Assembly (NCBI GenBank): GCA_946543465.1
Contig: CAMNLR010000134.1
Coordinates: 32,985 to 96,984, forward strand
Source: CAG-791 sp002390025
GTDB lineage: Bacteria; Bacillota; Clostridia; Lachnospirales; Lachnospiraceae
Length of the DNA stretch: 64,000 bases
Reading direction: 5' to 3'
The first letter of the stretch is position 1, and every line of letters begins with the position of its first letter. Below are positions 50,340 to 57,913 of the stretch, piece by piece. The notes beneath the pieces were generated by a model, which saw only the letters and a list, made by a program, of their open reading frames with translations, ran no database searches and was not told the origin of the DNA. Both the position numbers and the translations under genes were made by a program.

Positions 50340-50419
50340 CGCTTTTCTATAAAGAGTTTCCTAAGAAACTCTTTATAGAAAAGCGCCCATTGTAAGGCAA
50401 TTACTGACTTTCTTATTAT
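50340..50419 (+). promoter_or_regulatory. perfect 21-bp inverted repeat and esterase-MFS promoter
   Basis: CGCTTTTCTATAAAGAGTTTC (50340-50360) is followed by CTAA and its exact complement (50365-50385). TTGTAA (50390-50395), 18 bases and TATTAT (50414-50419) form the promoter directly downstream. There is no T-run, so an operator (for the divergent TetR regulator) is favoured over a terminator. Confidence 0.6.
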
Positions 50420-50465
50420 AGGTATAGAAACCGATAATACTTTTAATAGAGAAAGGAATTCGACC

Positions 50466-51452
50466 ATGAAACAGTTTGATCGTGCAACAATTGCAAAGGA
50501 AGAAGAGGCTCAGTACAAACTGCTGATGTCCAAACCCCGTCAGTATTGGATTGACCTTTATCTTGAGAAGGTTCGTCCGAATTATGAATCCCTCATGGCA
50601 TGGAAACACCGTGAGACCGTCGAAGACGTTAGCATGACCGTAGATGCTGAGCGCATTTACGTCAAAGCACGTGACGGCTATGAACTTCCTGAACTCATCT
50701 ACCGTCCGAAAAACACAGAAGGCCAGAAGCTTCCTACATACTTTCAGATCCACGGTGGCGGCTGGGTCATGGGCGTGCCAGAACTGAACGATCCTGAATG
50801 CCGCAGATATCGTGACGAGGCTGGCGTACAAGTCATCAATCTGGGGCACAGACTTGCTCCGGAATGGGAATTTCCGTATGCACCTGAAGATTGCTATGAC
50901 GGCATTAAGTATTTCGTTGAACACGCAGATGAGTATGGAATCGACGTGGAGCGGCTCGGCGTAGGCGGTGAGTCTGCAGGTGCTGAACTTGCTATCGACA
51001 TGGTAATGCTTGCCAATGATCGCAAAGATTTTAAATTCAAAATGCAGCTGCTGAGCTATCCCAACGTCAACTTGGGCTACGTGGCTGAAGACGTCATGGT
51101 AGGCTTTGCACCAGATCCCGGCTTCTTCCAAGACTTTTATGTGACCTCCCCGGTCTGCTATTGTGATCCCTGCCAGCTGCGCAATCCTCTCATCAGCCCC
51201 TATTTTGCCCATGACGTGACATTGGCGGCAATGCCTACTACAGTCTTAATGACCTGCGAGTATGATCAGCTGCGTCCGCAGGCTGAAGATTGGGCGCTTC
51301 GTCTGATGAAGAATGGTGTTCCTGTGATAGAAAAGTGTTTCCCGGGAACTATGCATGGTTTTTCGCTGGATGTTGAGGGGTCCGCCCCAGCTCAGGTAAA
51401 GGCCGGCATTGACTTCCTCGTGGAGGGACTGAAAAACTACCTGGTCAAGTAA
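50466..51452 (+). CDS. alpha/beta-hydrolase of the HSL (hormone-sensitive lipase) esterase family
   Basis: A 328-residue esterase. Oxyanion motif IHGGGWVMG, nucleophile Ser in VGGESAGAEL, Asp in MTCEYDQLRPQAE and His in PGTMHGFSL give a complete triad in HSL order. No signal peptide, so cytoplasmic. GAAAGGAATT precedes the ATG. It is followed 25 bases later by an MFS transporter, suggesting import of an ester substrate and its cleavage (or export of a product). Substrate unknown; the setting beside a TetR regulator fits xenobiotic, phenolic-ester or sterol-ester metabolism. Confidence 0.9.
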   Translation: MKQFDRATIAKEEEAQYKLLMSKPRQYWIDLYLEKVRPNYESLMAWKHRETVEDVSMTVDAERIYVKARDGYELPELIYRPKNTEGQKLPTYFQIHGGGWVMGVPELNDPECRRYRDEAGVQVINLGHRLAPEWEFPYAPEDCYDGIKYFVEHADEYGIDVERLGVGGESAGAELAIDMVMLANDRKDFKFKMQLLSYPNVNLGYVAEDVMVGFAPDPGFFQDFYVTSPVCYCDPCQLRNPLISPYFAHDVTLAAMPTTVLMTCEYDQLRPQAEDWALRLMKNGVPVIEKCFPGTMHGFSLDVEGSAPAQVKAGIDFLVEGLKNYLVK

Positions 51453-51477
51453 GTTAGAAAAAAAAGGGAGGAAACTG

Positions 51478-52713
51478 ATGAAAACAAAGTTTTACGGTTA
51501 CTCTGTGGCCGTCGGTGCAATCCTGTATCTGTTCTGTGCCTGGGGCATGATCAATGTGACCAACGTAGCCTATGCTGTGTTCCCGGAATACTTTCATGCC
51601 AATCTTGCACAAATAACGCTTGGTGTCACAATCTATTGCGTCGCCTGTTTCATCTTTAGTTTCTTCGCAGGAGAATACCAGGCGAAAATCGGCGTGAAAA
51701 AGTCGATGATGATAGGCGCTGTATCCATGGCCATATTCTGTTTCATCATTGCAAGCTTCCGCAGTATTTATGCTTTCTATGCTGCACAATTGGTTGTAGC
51801 CTGGGCTGGTTCCACTGCCATGCATGCATGTTGTACACTGGCTATTTCTAATTGGTTTGTAGAAAAAAGAGGTACACTCATTAGCATCTGCATGGCTGCA
51901 GCAACTTTTGGAATAGCAGCTTATCAGTTTGTGGCGGGCAAGGTGTTCGTAGCAGTCGGTGTATCGAAACTGTATCTGTATTTTGGAATCTTTGAATTTG
52001 CCGCTTTGATGCTCATTGCCTTGTTCCTGATTCGAGATGAACCTGCAAAATACGGCCAGAGGCCTCTGGGCTGGAATAATACCCAGGAGTCGGTACATAC
52101 TGATGAGGTTGCAAATGCCGCAGTATCCAACGTCAGTATTTACAAGAACCCTGTGTTCTGGATCATGATGATCGGCTTCATCTTCTCTATGCTCTGTGCC
52201 GCTGCTGTCAGCGCTTATACTACCACTGTGTTGCCCTCTTTTGGGGGATATACATTAGACAGTGCCGCTGCTGTACTTAGTGTCATGAATTTGGCCGGAG
52301 GAGTCATCACAATGTTTGTGGGTACGTTCCTCAACACGCTGGGGCTCAAGGGGACAATGATCCTTACAGGTGCCGGCGCATTCATCGCCAACATCCTCAT
52401 GTATGTCTGGATCGGTGCTCCCAGTACTATTTTATTGATCCTTGTAGGCATCACCTTTGCCATAGGCATGCCTTTTCAGTCCATGAGCAATATGATCTCC
52501 GGGCCTGTCTTCGGTGATCAGGCATACCTCGCCAATCCAAAACTTATGGCTTTTTCCAATGCAGGTTACTCGCTATTCTTCCCTGTTCTTGGTGCTATCG
52601 CTACTGGTGCCGGTTTTGGACCTGCATATTTAGCTAATGCCGTGATTTGCCTGCTTACAGTCATCCCTTTCCTTATTGGTCTTAGCATTGCCGAAAAGAA
52701 AAAGCGGGGCTAA
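51478..52713 (+). CDS. MFS transporter, OFA (oxalate/formate antiporter)-like
   Basis: A 411-residue protein with 12 hydrophobic segments in two bundles of six and a central hydrophilic loop (about residues 185-210). YGYSVAVGAILYLFCAWGMI at the start and the Pro/Gly-rich helices resemble OFA-type carboxylate transporters. GGGAGG precedes the ATG. A strong terminator follows. Substrate unknown; linked to the upstream esterase. Confidence 0.85.
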   Translation: MKTKFYGYSVAVGAILYLFCAWGMINVTNVAYAVFPEYFHANLAQITLGVTIYCVACFIFSFFAGEYQAKIGVKKSMMIGAVSMAIFCFIIASFRSIYAFYAAQLVVAWAGSTAMHACCTLAISNWFVEKRGTLISICMAAATFGIAAYQFVAGKVFVAVGVSKLYLYFGIFEFAALMLIALFLIRDEPAKYGQRPLGWNNTQESVHTDEVANAAVSNVSIYKNPVFWIMMIGFIFSMLCAAAVSAYTTTVLPSFGGYTLDSAAAVLSVMNLAGGVITMFVGTFLNTLGLKGTMILTGAGAFIANILMYVWIGAPSTILLILVGITFAIGMPFQSMSNMISGPVFGDQAYLANPKLMAFSNAGYSLFFPVLGAIATGAGFGPAYLANAVICLLTVIPFLIGLSIAEKKKRG

Positions 52714-52736
52714 CCAATAAGCATCATTAAACCATC

Positions 52737-52791
52737 AGCACCCCACTGGGAATCGGTATTAACAACCGAACCCAATGGAGTGCTTTTTTTC
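52737..52791 (+). terminator. terminator of the esterase-MFS operon
   Basis: AGCACCCCACTGGG...CCCAATGGAGTGCT with an inner CGGT/ACCG pairing, then TTTTTTT. Confidence 0.88.
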
Positions 52792-52831
52792 CACATAATG
52801 AAGATGTAACCTTCCGTAACAATTTGTTCGG

Positions 52832-52890
52832 TTTCTTCGGAATTAACTGTATGATTGTTAGTCTATGGCTCAGGCCAGTTGATTTCCTCT
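52832..52890. repeat. 58-bp repeat D, copy 2
   Basis: Arms AATTAACTG (52841-52849) and CAGTTGATT (52876-52884) enclose a 26-base loop with ATGATTGTTAGTCTATGGC. The remaining ~200 bases up to the lipocalin-like gene show nothing recognisable. Confidence 0.65.
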
Positions 52891-53096
52891 CCATGAGGAA
52901 CCCTCTGTTTACCCACCTTTTCCTCTGATAATGGCCAGCGTATTTCTTTTATGTGCTTTATTGTCATACGCTCGTTCTTACTCTTCCTTCTTGACCGTTT
53001 CACCATCTCTTCCTGGACTTTATCGAATTTTTCAACAGGGATAATAGCACTGCTTCAGACAGATCGTAATAATATTCGTTACCGCACTGTCTTCCC

Positions 53097-54188
53097 TTAC
53101 AGGTAGTAGTTCTTTGTGAAACTCTCAAGTTCGTACAGAAGATCTCCCGAGAACTCCAGAACTTTCTCTCCGCCCTTCTTCATGACAAAATCGCCAACCG
53201 CAGCGTATCTGCTGTATTTAGTGTCAACGCCCTTTGCATCGAATACCGCCTTGAGAGGAGCCGGAGCGATCGCATAGTGATCGGTGTAGACGAACTCCTT
53301 GTCTGCTGTAAGTGTATATTCGACCTCTGTATCTCCCTTGGTGAAGATATACCTGGATACTGCCGGGTATGTCCTTCCGCACTTATCGTGGACCAGAGTC
53401 TCAGGTATCTCGACTCTGCATGTCTCAGTATCGGTATTGTCGAAGATCACATTGCCCTCCCTGTCTTCGATGAAGAAGATAGGAATGCGTCTGTAATCAT
53501 TTGCCTCAGGTGCTACACAGTCGAAGAGTACCATCGTGAAGTCATCATGCTGCTGTCTTGCCCACACCCACTGATTCCAGAAGAAAAATGTCTGGATGCT
53601 CGGCCACTGGTGATCATGGTAGCCGGTACCCTTGACAGCGTATTCCCTGCCGTCAACTGTGAGTGTTCCGCTGACGTCTCCTCTTGGAACAGCGCAAAGC
53701 CATGTGAAGAACTGATCTGTATTCTCGTTAAGCACATAGCCCGTGCCCGGTCTCCATGCGCTTGATGTGCTCTTTAAGGTAACATCGATCTTAGTACCTT
53801 CATCACCACTTATTACAATGTGATATGTGTCGAGGTCTCCCTCAAACCTATTGCTTCCGAGTACTACTTCGCATTTGTCTTTGCTGACTGAAGTGTCCTC
53901 ATCTTTGAACATCATGAAATGGTTCTTGACTGTACCGTCCGGCATCTGGATGTTGAAGTAGATGAACGGATTATATCCTTCTCCGCTTGCTCCTGTAAGG
54001 ATCTGATACAGCGAGAAGTTCACTCCGATCTTGATGCCGTCCTCAGTGTCGCAGTCAAAATACCACCACTCAAGGCAGCCCTTGTTACCTTTATTTCTTT
54101 CTCCTTCTTCCCATACTTCAACGTATTCTTTATTGATATTCGCCTCAGCATAGTCCTCAGGTCTGTTCATTACTCTGATAGTTTCCAT
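53097..54188 (-). CDS. AttH/CrtC-type lipocalin-like protein
   Basis: A 363-residue protein with the tandem-lipocalin pattern of the AttH/CrtC (hydroxyneurosporene synthase-like) family: GCLEWWYFDCDTEDGIKIGVNFSL near the start, GTGYHDHQWPSIQTFFFWNQWVWARQ in the middle, and a second beta-barrel half. CrtC adds water to carotenoid double bonds, and relatives catalyse varied cyclisation or hydration steps. No carotenoid genes are here, so the substrate is open. CGGAGG precedes the ATG. It is divergent from the second TetR gene, with shared operator-like repeats. Confidence 0.78.
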   Translation of the reverse strand: METIRVMNRPEDYAEANINKEYVEVWEEGERNKGNKGCLEWWYFDCDTEDGIKIGVNFSLYQILTGASGEGYNPFIYFNIQMPDGTVKNHFMMFKDEDTSVSKDKCEVVLGSNRFEGDLDTYHIVISGDEGTKIDVTLKSTSSAWRPGTGYVLNENTDQFFTWLCAVPRGDVSGTLTVDGREYAVKGTGYHDHQWPSIQTFFFWNQWVWARQQHDDFTMVLFDCVAPEANDYRRIPIFFIEDREGNVIFDNTDTETCRVEIPETLVHDKCGRTYPAVSRYIFTKGDTEVEYTLTADKEFVYTDHYAIAPAPLKAVFDAKGVDTKYSRYAAVGDFVMKKGGEKVLEFSGDLLYELESFTKNYYL

Positions 54189-54202
54189 TGTTTTACCTCC
54201 GA

Positions 54203-54303
54203 AAATTATTTGGCATCAGTAAATTATTTGCTTACACTATCAATATATTTATTTCATGCAAAAAGAGAAGGCATGAACGCCCTCTCAGAATCAAATAATT
54301 TAC
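54203..54303. promoter_or_regulatory. AAATTATTTG operator-like repeats between the lipocalin and tetR genes
   Basis: AAATTATTTG occurs at 54203-54212 and, as GTAAATTATTTG, at 54219-54230. Its exact complement CAAATAATTTAC lies at 54292-54303. The first pair lies close to the lipocalin start and the third close to the tetR start. The layout suits a TetR protein repressing both directions. Confidence 0.55.
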
Positions 54304-54325
54304 GCTGGAAGGAAATTCGTCAAAT

Positions 54326-54892
54326 ATGTCAGGCACAGATCTCAGGATACAGAAAACATACGCGGCACTGACACGCGCTTTTACCAATCTTCTCAAGACC
54401 AAAAGTTTCGAGCAGGTCACAGTCAAAGAGCTATGCGATGCCGCAATAGTCAGGACTGCGACTTTCTATAATCATTTTTCGGATAAATACGTATTTGCGG
54501 ACTTTATAATACGCGATATGCTGCAGCGCTATCACAGAGATAACGCTGACCTCAGCAGCCTTTCCGGTCAGGCGTACTACGAAAGGCTCATTTCAGATGC
54601 ATTCTCACTGCTTGAGAACAATACTGATCTCCTGCGCTCTCTGGCTTCGGACTCCATGCTGTGGTCCATCTCTGAGGTGATTCGAAGCAGCATGCATGAC
54701 GAGCTACATGAACATTTAATCAGCGACAAGGGCGCAGGACACGATCTTGCAGCAGAGCCGGAGCTGCTTACCGAATTGATTATTGGCGGCCTGGAGCAGG
54801 CTGTCAGGTGGTGGTTCATTGATGCGAATCCGTTACCGCCGGAAGTTCTTAAAAAGCAGCTGCTCGAAAGCGTACTCCGTCTGATTTCCTAG
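54326..54892 (+). CDS. TetR/AcrR-family regulator
   Basis: A 188-residue regulator with the HTH SFEQVTVKELCDAAIVRTATFYNHFSDKYVFADFII and a C-terminal helical domain. The ribosome site is poor (GGAAGG 13 bases away). It is divergent from the lipocalin-like gene and separate in sequence from the TetR at 49.7 kb, so the accessory segment has two independent regulators. A copy of the covarying-hairpin repeat starts four bases after its stop. Confidence 0.87.
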   Translation: MSGTDLRIQKTYAALTRAFTNLLKTKSFEQVTVKELCDAAIVRTATFYNHFSDKYVFADFIIRDMLQRYHRDNADLSSLSGQAYYERLISDAFSLLENNTDLLRSLASDSMLWSISEVIRSSMHDELHEHLISDKGAGHDLAAEPELLTELIIGGLEQAVRWWFIDANPLPPEVLKKQLLESVLRLIS

Positions 54893-54895
54893 CCA

Positions 54896-55077
54896 AATAG
54901 TAGACTTATAGCCACAACCCTCCGAAATCAGGGCATTTGACATGTTCCCGCGGACAAAAAAGAAGGGTTTCCTTGGCCCTGAGCAAAAATTGCTCCCGGC
55001 CAAGGAAACCCAGTATTTCAGCCTTTTTCAGCCTTCTTATCCCGATTATGAGTCAGTAGTACTACAGTCTCGATACC
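54896..55077. repeat. covarying-hairpin dispersed repeat, copy C
   Basis: Begins AATAGTAGACTTATAGCC and ends TACTACAGTCTCGATACC. The stem is perfect: GGGTTTCCTTGGCC (54965-54978) / GGCCAAGGAAACCC (54998-55011), with inner GAGCAA-AAA-TTGCTC. On the minus strand it is followed by TTCTTTTTTG, so it can terminate the DUF5714 transcript. TTGACATGTTCCCGCG (about 54947) and an inverted near-copy CGCGAGGAACATGTCAA (about 55159) suggest ends of a small mobile element. The rest of the gap to 55290 has no supported gene. Confidence 0.75.
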
Positions 55078-55290
55078 GCTCGAGACAATGAAATTGATAC
55101 ACATATCCCTTACCCGTTCGCGGAAATGGGCCCGGGAACATATCTACGTTTCATCGGTTCGCGAGGAACATGTCAATCGACTTTTGGATTTTTCCGTCAG
55201 CATGAACATACGCAAGCGAATTAATGAAAATCATTTATAGCAGTCATCATTTCTGTCTGAAAAGCCCTGACAATTAACAGACGTTCAGTA

Positions 55291-55890
55291 TTAATCAGAA
55301 CTACATCCCCGCCCCTCATCCCGGGCGTAAAAAGGACACTTTTCTCTCAGACACTGCTGATTTCGTTCAGAGAATTCGCAAGGCTGGTCCTCATATTCGA
55401 GCACAAGGCTGTAATGTTCATTTATGTACCTGACTCCCTCCCGGAATGCAATCATGGCATCCCGCTTACAGCACCGGGGGCCATTGATCCTGCCAAGTTC
55501 TCCGATTGCCTGCGAAGTAAACTTCATATGCTCTCCCCAGGTCCCGTCGTCAGATAAAGGGCCTGTACCGTCTATGATCGCAAGAGCCGCTCCGACAGAA
55601 GCAATGGCACCGCAGATTCCCCAGAGACCGCACATTGCGCCGGGCATTCTAAGACCCTCACGGGCAATCCTGTCCAGACACTCTTCCAGTCTGATATTGC
55701 CGCCGGCATTGTAAAATGCGGTCAGCACGCAGGCACCGTCAAGGATATGATGCTCCGGTCCGTGGATGCTGATATATTCTTTCTGCGCCATGCTTTTAAA
55801 AATACGGACAGGATTACATCCTTTTTCCTGTTGGATCTCATCGATGATCCGTTTCGTTTTTTCCTGAATTGACATCTTTTTGTATTCCAT
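55291..55890 (-). CDS. DUF5714-domain protein
   Basis: A 199-residue protein with the DUF5714 pattern: HHILDGACVLTAFYNAGGNIRLEEC, a Cys/Gly-rich MCGLWGICGAIASVGAALAIIDG, and GRINGPRCCKRDAMIAFREGV. A Cys cluster closes it (CEFSERNQQCLREKCPFYARDEGRGCSSD), suited to binding metal or a cluster. The domain is known to me as a stand-alone or radical-SAM-associated unit of unknown function. The likely start is the ATG at 55890, with AGGTGAT upstream; a GTG three codons earlier is possible. Confidence 0.75.
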   Translation of the reverse strand: MEYKKMSIQEKTKRIIDEIQQEKGCNPVRIFKSMAQKEYISIHGPEHHILDGACVLTAFYNAGGNIRLEECLDRIAREGLRMPGAMCGLWGICGAIASVGAALAIIDGTGPLSDDGTWGEHMKFTSQAIGELGRINGPRCCKRDAMIAFREGVRYINEHYSLVLEYEDQPCEFSERNQQCLREKCPFYARDEGRGCSSD

Positions 55891-55944
55891 ACCTATCACC
55901 TGGCTTCAAAAAACAGCTATACAATTACATCAGGCTCCATATTT

Positions 55945-56409
55945 TTAGAAAAAAATGAAATAAACAGCAATACCTGCGGCCGTCCGCACTTTTGGCTCCG
56001 GAAACATATCCACCGCAAATTTATTGGACAAAATGATCGGTGCCTCCAGCAGCCTGGCGCAATAGCGGCATTTTGCAACACGTCCGGCCCGGACCTGTGT
56101 TGTATTCAGGCATCCCGGACACTCACATGCCTCAAATATAGCTTCGCCGCTCACAACGTCATCAAGTATGATCAACGGTTCTCCATCCATTTCCAAATGA
56201 CATCCCAGCAGGATTCCATGACTGCACAGCCAATTAATATCCTTTTTGATGACAGACACATCAAAGTCTGTCTGCTCTGCAAGGACGCGCAGGGGGATTT
56301 TTCCTGTAATGCTTTCCTCCAGCACCTGCCCATATCGTTTTGCGCGCCGTAGATGTTTTCTGCTCAAAAAAACCGAAAGGTGTCGTAGTATTACTAACAG
56401 GATCAACAA
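55945..56409 (-). CDS. HTH plus zinc-ribbon protein, possibly 5'-truncated
   Basis: The frame encodes a hydrophobic start (LLVILRHLSVFL), a winged-helix-like segment (IPLRVLAEQTDFDVSVIKKDINWLCSHGILLG), a CPGC...CRYC zinc ribbon and a hydrophobic end. No ATG is available; only TTG codons with no clear ribosome site start it, and it overlaps the upstream gene by 7 bases. The composition changes from GC-rich to AT-rich right here. It may be the 3' remnant of a core gene cut by insertion of the AT-rich island, or a coupled small gene. Confidence 0.5.
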   Translation of the reverse strand: MLILLVILRHLSVFLSRKHLRRAKRYGQVLEESITGKIPLRVLAEQTDFDVSVIKKDINWLCSHGILLGCHLEMDGEPLIILDDVVSGEAIFEACECPGCLNTTQVRAGRVAKCRYCARLLEAPIILSNKFAVDMFPEPKVRTAAGIAVYFIFF

Positions 56410-57050
56410 GAGTACAACGAACCATCAATTTCTATAGTCTCTAACTCTTTTTGCATTTCTAAAAGCTTTGACGTTGTACTCGAAATATAATAATTGAATT
56501 CCACAGGATAATTAAAAATTGATTTATACTCATAGTAATTAGGTACTTCATTATCTTTTTGATTTTGCAAGTATTCCCAAGCTAATGTGTATTCCATATA
56601 GGCTTTATAACAATCAGGCCATTCATCGCCCTCCATGAGGTGTTGATTGTTTCTTAAGATACTCAATATTTTTTGCTGATACGGAAGCACGTATGTAATT
56701 ACATAATGAACCCAGATCCTTTGCTCCTTTTCTTCCAGATCAGACAATTTGTCCTTTCCCTCATTAAATATTATATCTCTTCCAAATTGTAAAGACACAA
56801 AATGTCTGATCACATTCTGTTCACCTAGTAACTGTGAAATTGGGCCATAAAGCAGTCTTATTTGATCGTCTACATGTGCTTTTTTCCATCTCTTGATCTC
56901 AAGTTGTTCTTCAAACTTTCTTTGCCGTGTCTGTTCTTTTATATTTTGTTTATACGGAATAATCCATCCAAGGATAATAAATAACAGTCCAACAGCGCCG
57001 ATAATCACCTGAAAGACATCCATTAGTGTAAATGAGTATAATTCCTGCAA
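56403..57050 (-). CDS. unknown single-TM protein in the AT-rich island
   Basis: A 215-residue protein with one N-terminal TM helix (about residues 13-33, VFQVIIGAVGLLFIILGWIIP) and a charged helical cytoplasmic part (RKFEEQLEIKRWKKAHVDDQIRLLYGPISQLL). I recognise no family. AAAGGAG lies 7 bases before a TTG, so a TTG start is likely. Such small TM-plus-helical proteins are common in phage and defence islands, but nothing here proves a role. Confidence 0.6.
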   Translation of the reverse strand: MQELYSFTLMDVFQVIIGAVGLLFIILGWIIPYKQNIKEQTRQRKFEEQLEIKRWKKAHVDDQIRLLYGPISQLLGEQNVIRHFVSLQFGRDIIFNEGKDKLSDLEEKEQRIWVHYVITYVLPYQQKILSILRNNQHLMEGDEWPDCYKAYMEYTLAWEYLQNQKDNEVPNYYEYKSIFNYPVEFNYYISSTTSKLLEMQKELETIEIDGSLYSC

Positions 57051-57315
57051 AACCTATCTCCTTTCATAAGCGTGCTAAGTATCTTATTAATTATTTATAA
57101 TAGGTTTTTTGCTATCAATTCTGTCTTAACATAAAACTCATAGGCTTTCTCCTTATTATTAGAATATACCATAATCAACGCTCTAATAATACTTCACATA
57201 CTTATGATGAAAGCATTTCCTTTTTTTTATAAATTCACCGAAGTTCTAACTATGTCTCGTGATTCAGTTTTACGAACGTTTGGACAGGCATCACCACAAC
57301 AGTCACAAGGGCTTC

Positions 57316-57780
57316 TTATAGATGCATTCCATCCGTGTCGTGAACATAGGATTTAGTTGATACCCTACTTGGTATTGAGCTCTGCATCAGCTGATGAATG
57401 TTCATCCGTTTTCCCTTATGTGAGGGTTTTTTAACCTTCGTTTTGACAGCCAAGTTACCTTTTTTATTCTTCTTATTTTTCTTCTTTCCTTTCTGACCTT
57501 CTGAAGGCAGTCTTGCAGGATTAGGCAACTCTTCGAAAAAACGATTTCGGTTCCCCGAAGATGTTTTTGCCGACAAATTGATGTATCCGTCGTTCCCTGA
57601 AAAAAGCCTTTTTTGTTCATAAAGCTCTGGAAAATCAACATATCGCAAACTACAAAACGGACATCGATATATATTTGAAACCCTATCACCTACTCGAATT
57701 ATCTTATCCTGACTTTTAATAAGTACTGTTTTATCATCAGGGCAGTGCAATATTTCCCCCATAATATATTGGCCTTTCAT
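57316..57780 (-). CDS. unknown small protein with a CPFC motif and Lys-rich stretch
   Basis: About 150 residues. It has HCPDDKTVLIKS and YRCPFCSLRYVDFP, possibly a zinc knuckle, then a strongly basic segment (EGQKGKKKNKKNKKGNLAVKTKVKK). No family recognised. AAAGG lies ten bases before Met7 (57762), an alternative start. AT-rich, isolated between the recombinase terminator and a 265-base gap without features. Confidence 0.5.
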   Translation of the reverse strand: MKGQYIMGEILHCPDDKTVLIKSQDKIIRVGDRVSNIYRCPFCSLRYVDFPELYEQKRLFSGNDGYINLSAKTSSGNRNRFFEELPNPARLPSEGQKGKKKNKKNKKGNLAVKTKVKKPSHKGKRMNIHQLMQSSIPSRVSTKSYVHDTDGMHL

Positions 57781-57873
57781 GGTTAATGAACCGCAACTAT
57801 TATTCCGATTTGCCGCTCACAGCATGCCTTAAATATATCACTTACAATATTATTTTTCCATCTTCTTAAAACC

Positions 57874-57898
57874 AAAAAAGCGCCCCCGAAGGAGCGCC
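57874..57898 (-). terminator. terminator of the recombinase genes
   Basis: Minus strand: GGCGCTCC-TTCG-GGGGCGC, a UUCG tetraloop hairpin, followed by TTTTTTGG. Confidence 0.88.
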
Positions 57899-57913
57899 AT
57901 GATATTTCCTGTC

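Noticed and set aside
55088..55240. A 50-codon plus-strand frame after repeat copy C
   Set aside because: It overlaps the inverted ATGTTCC repeats, lacks a ribosome site and resembles no known protein; kept only as repeat DNA.
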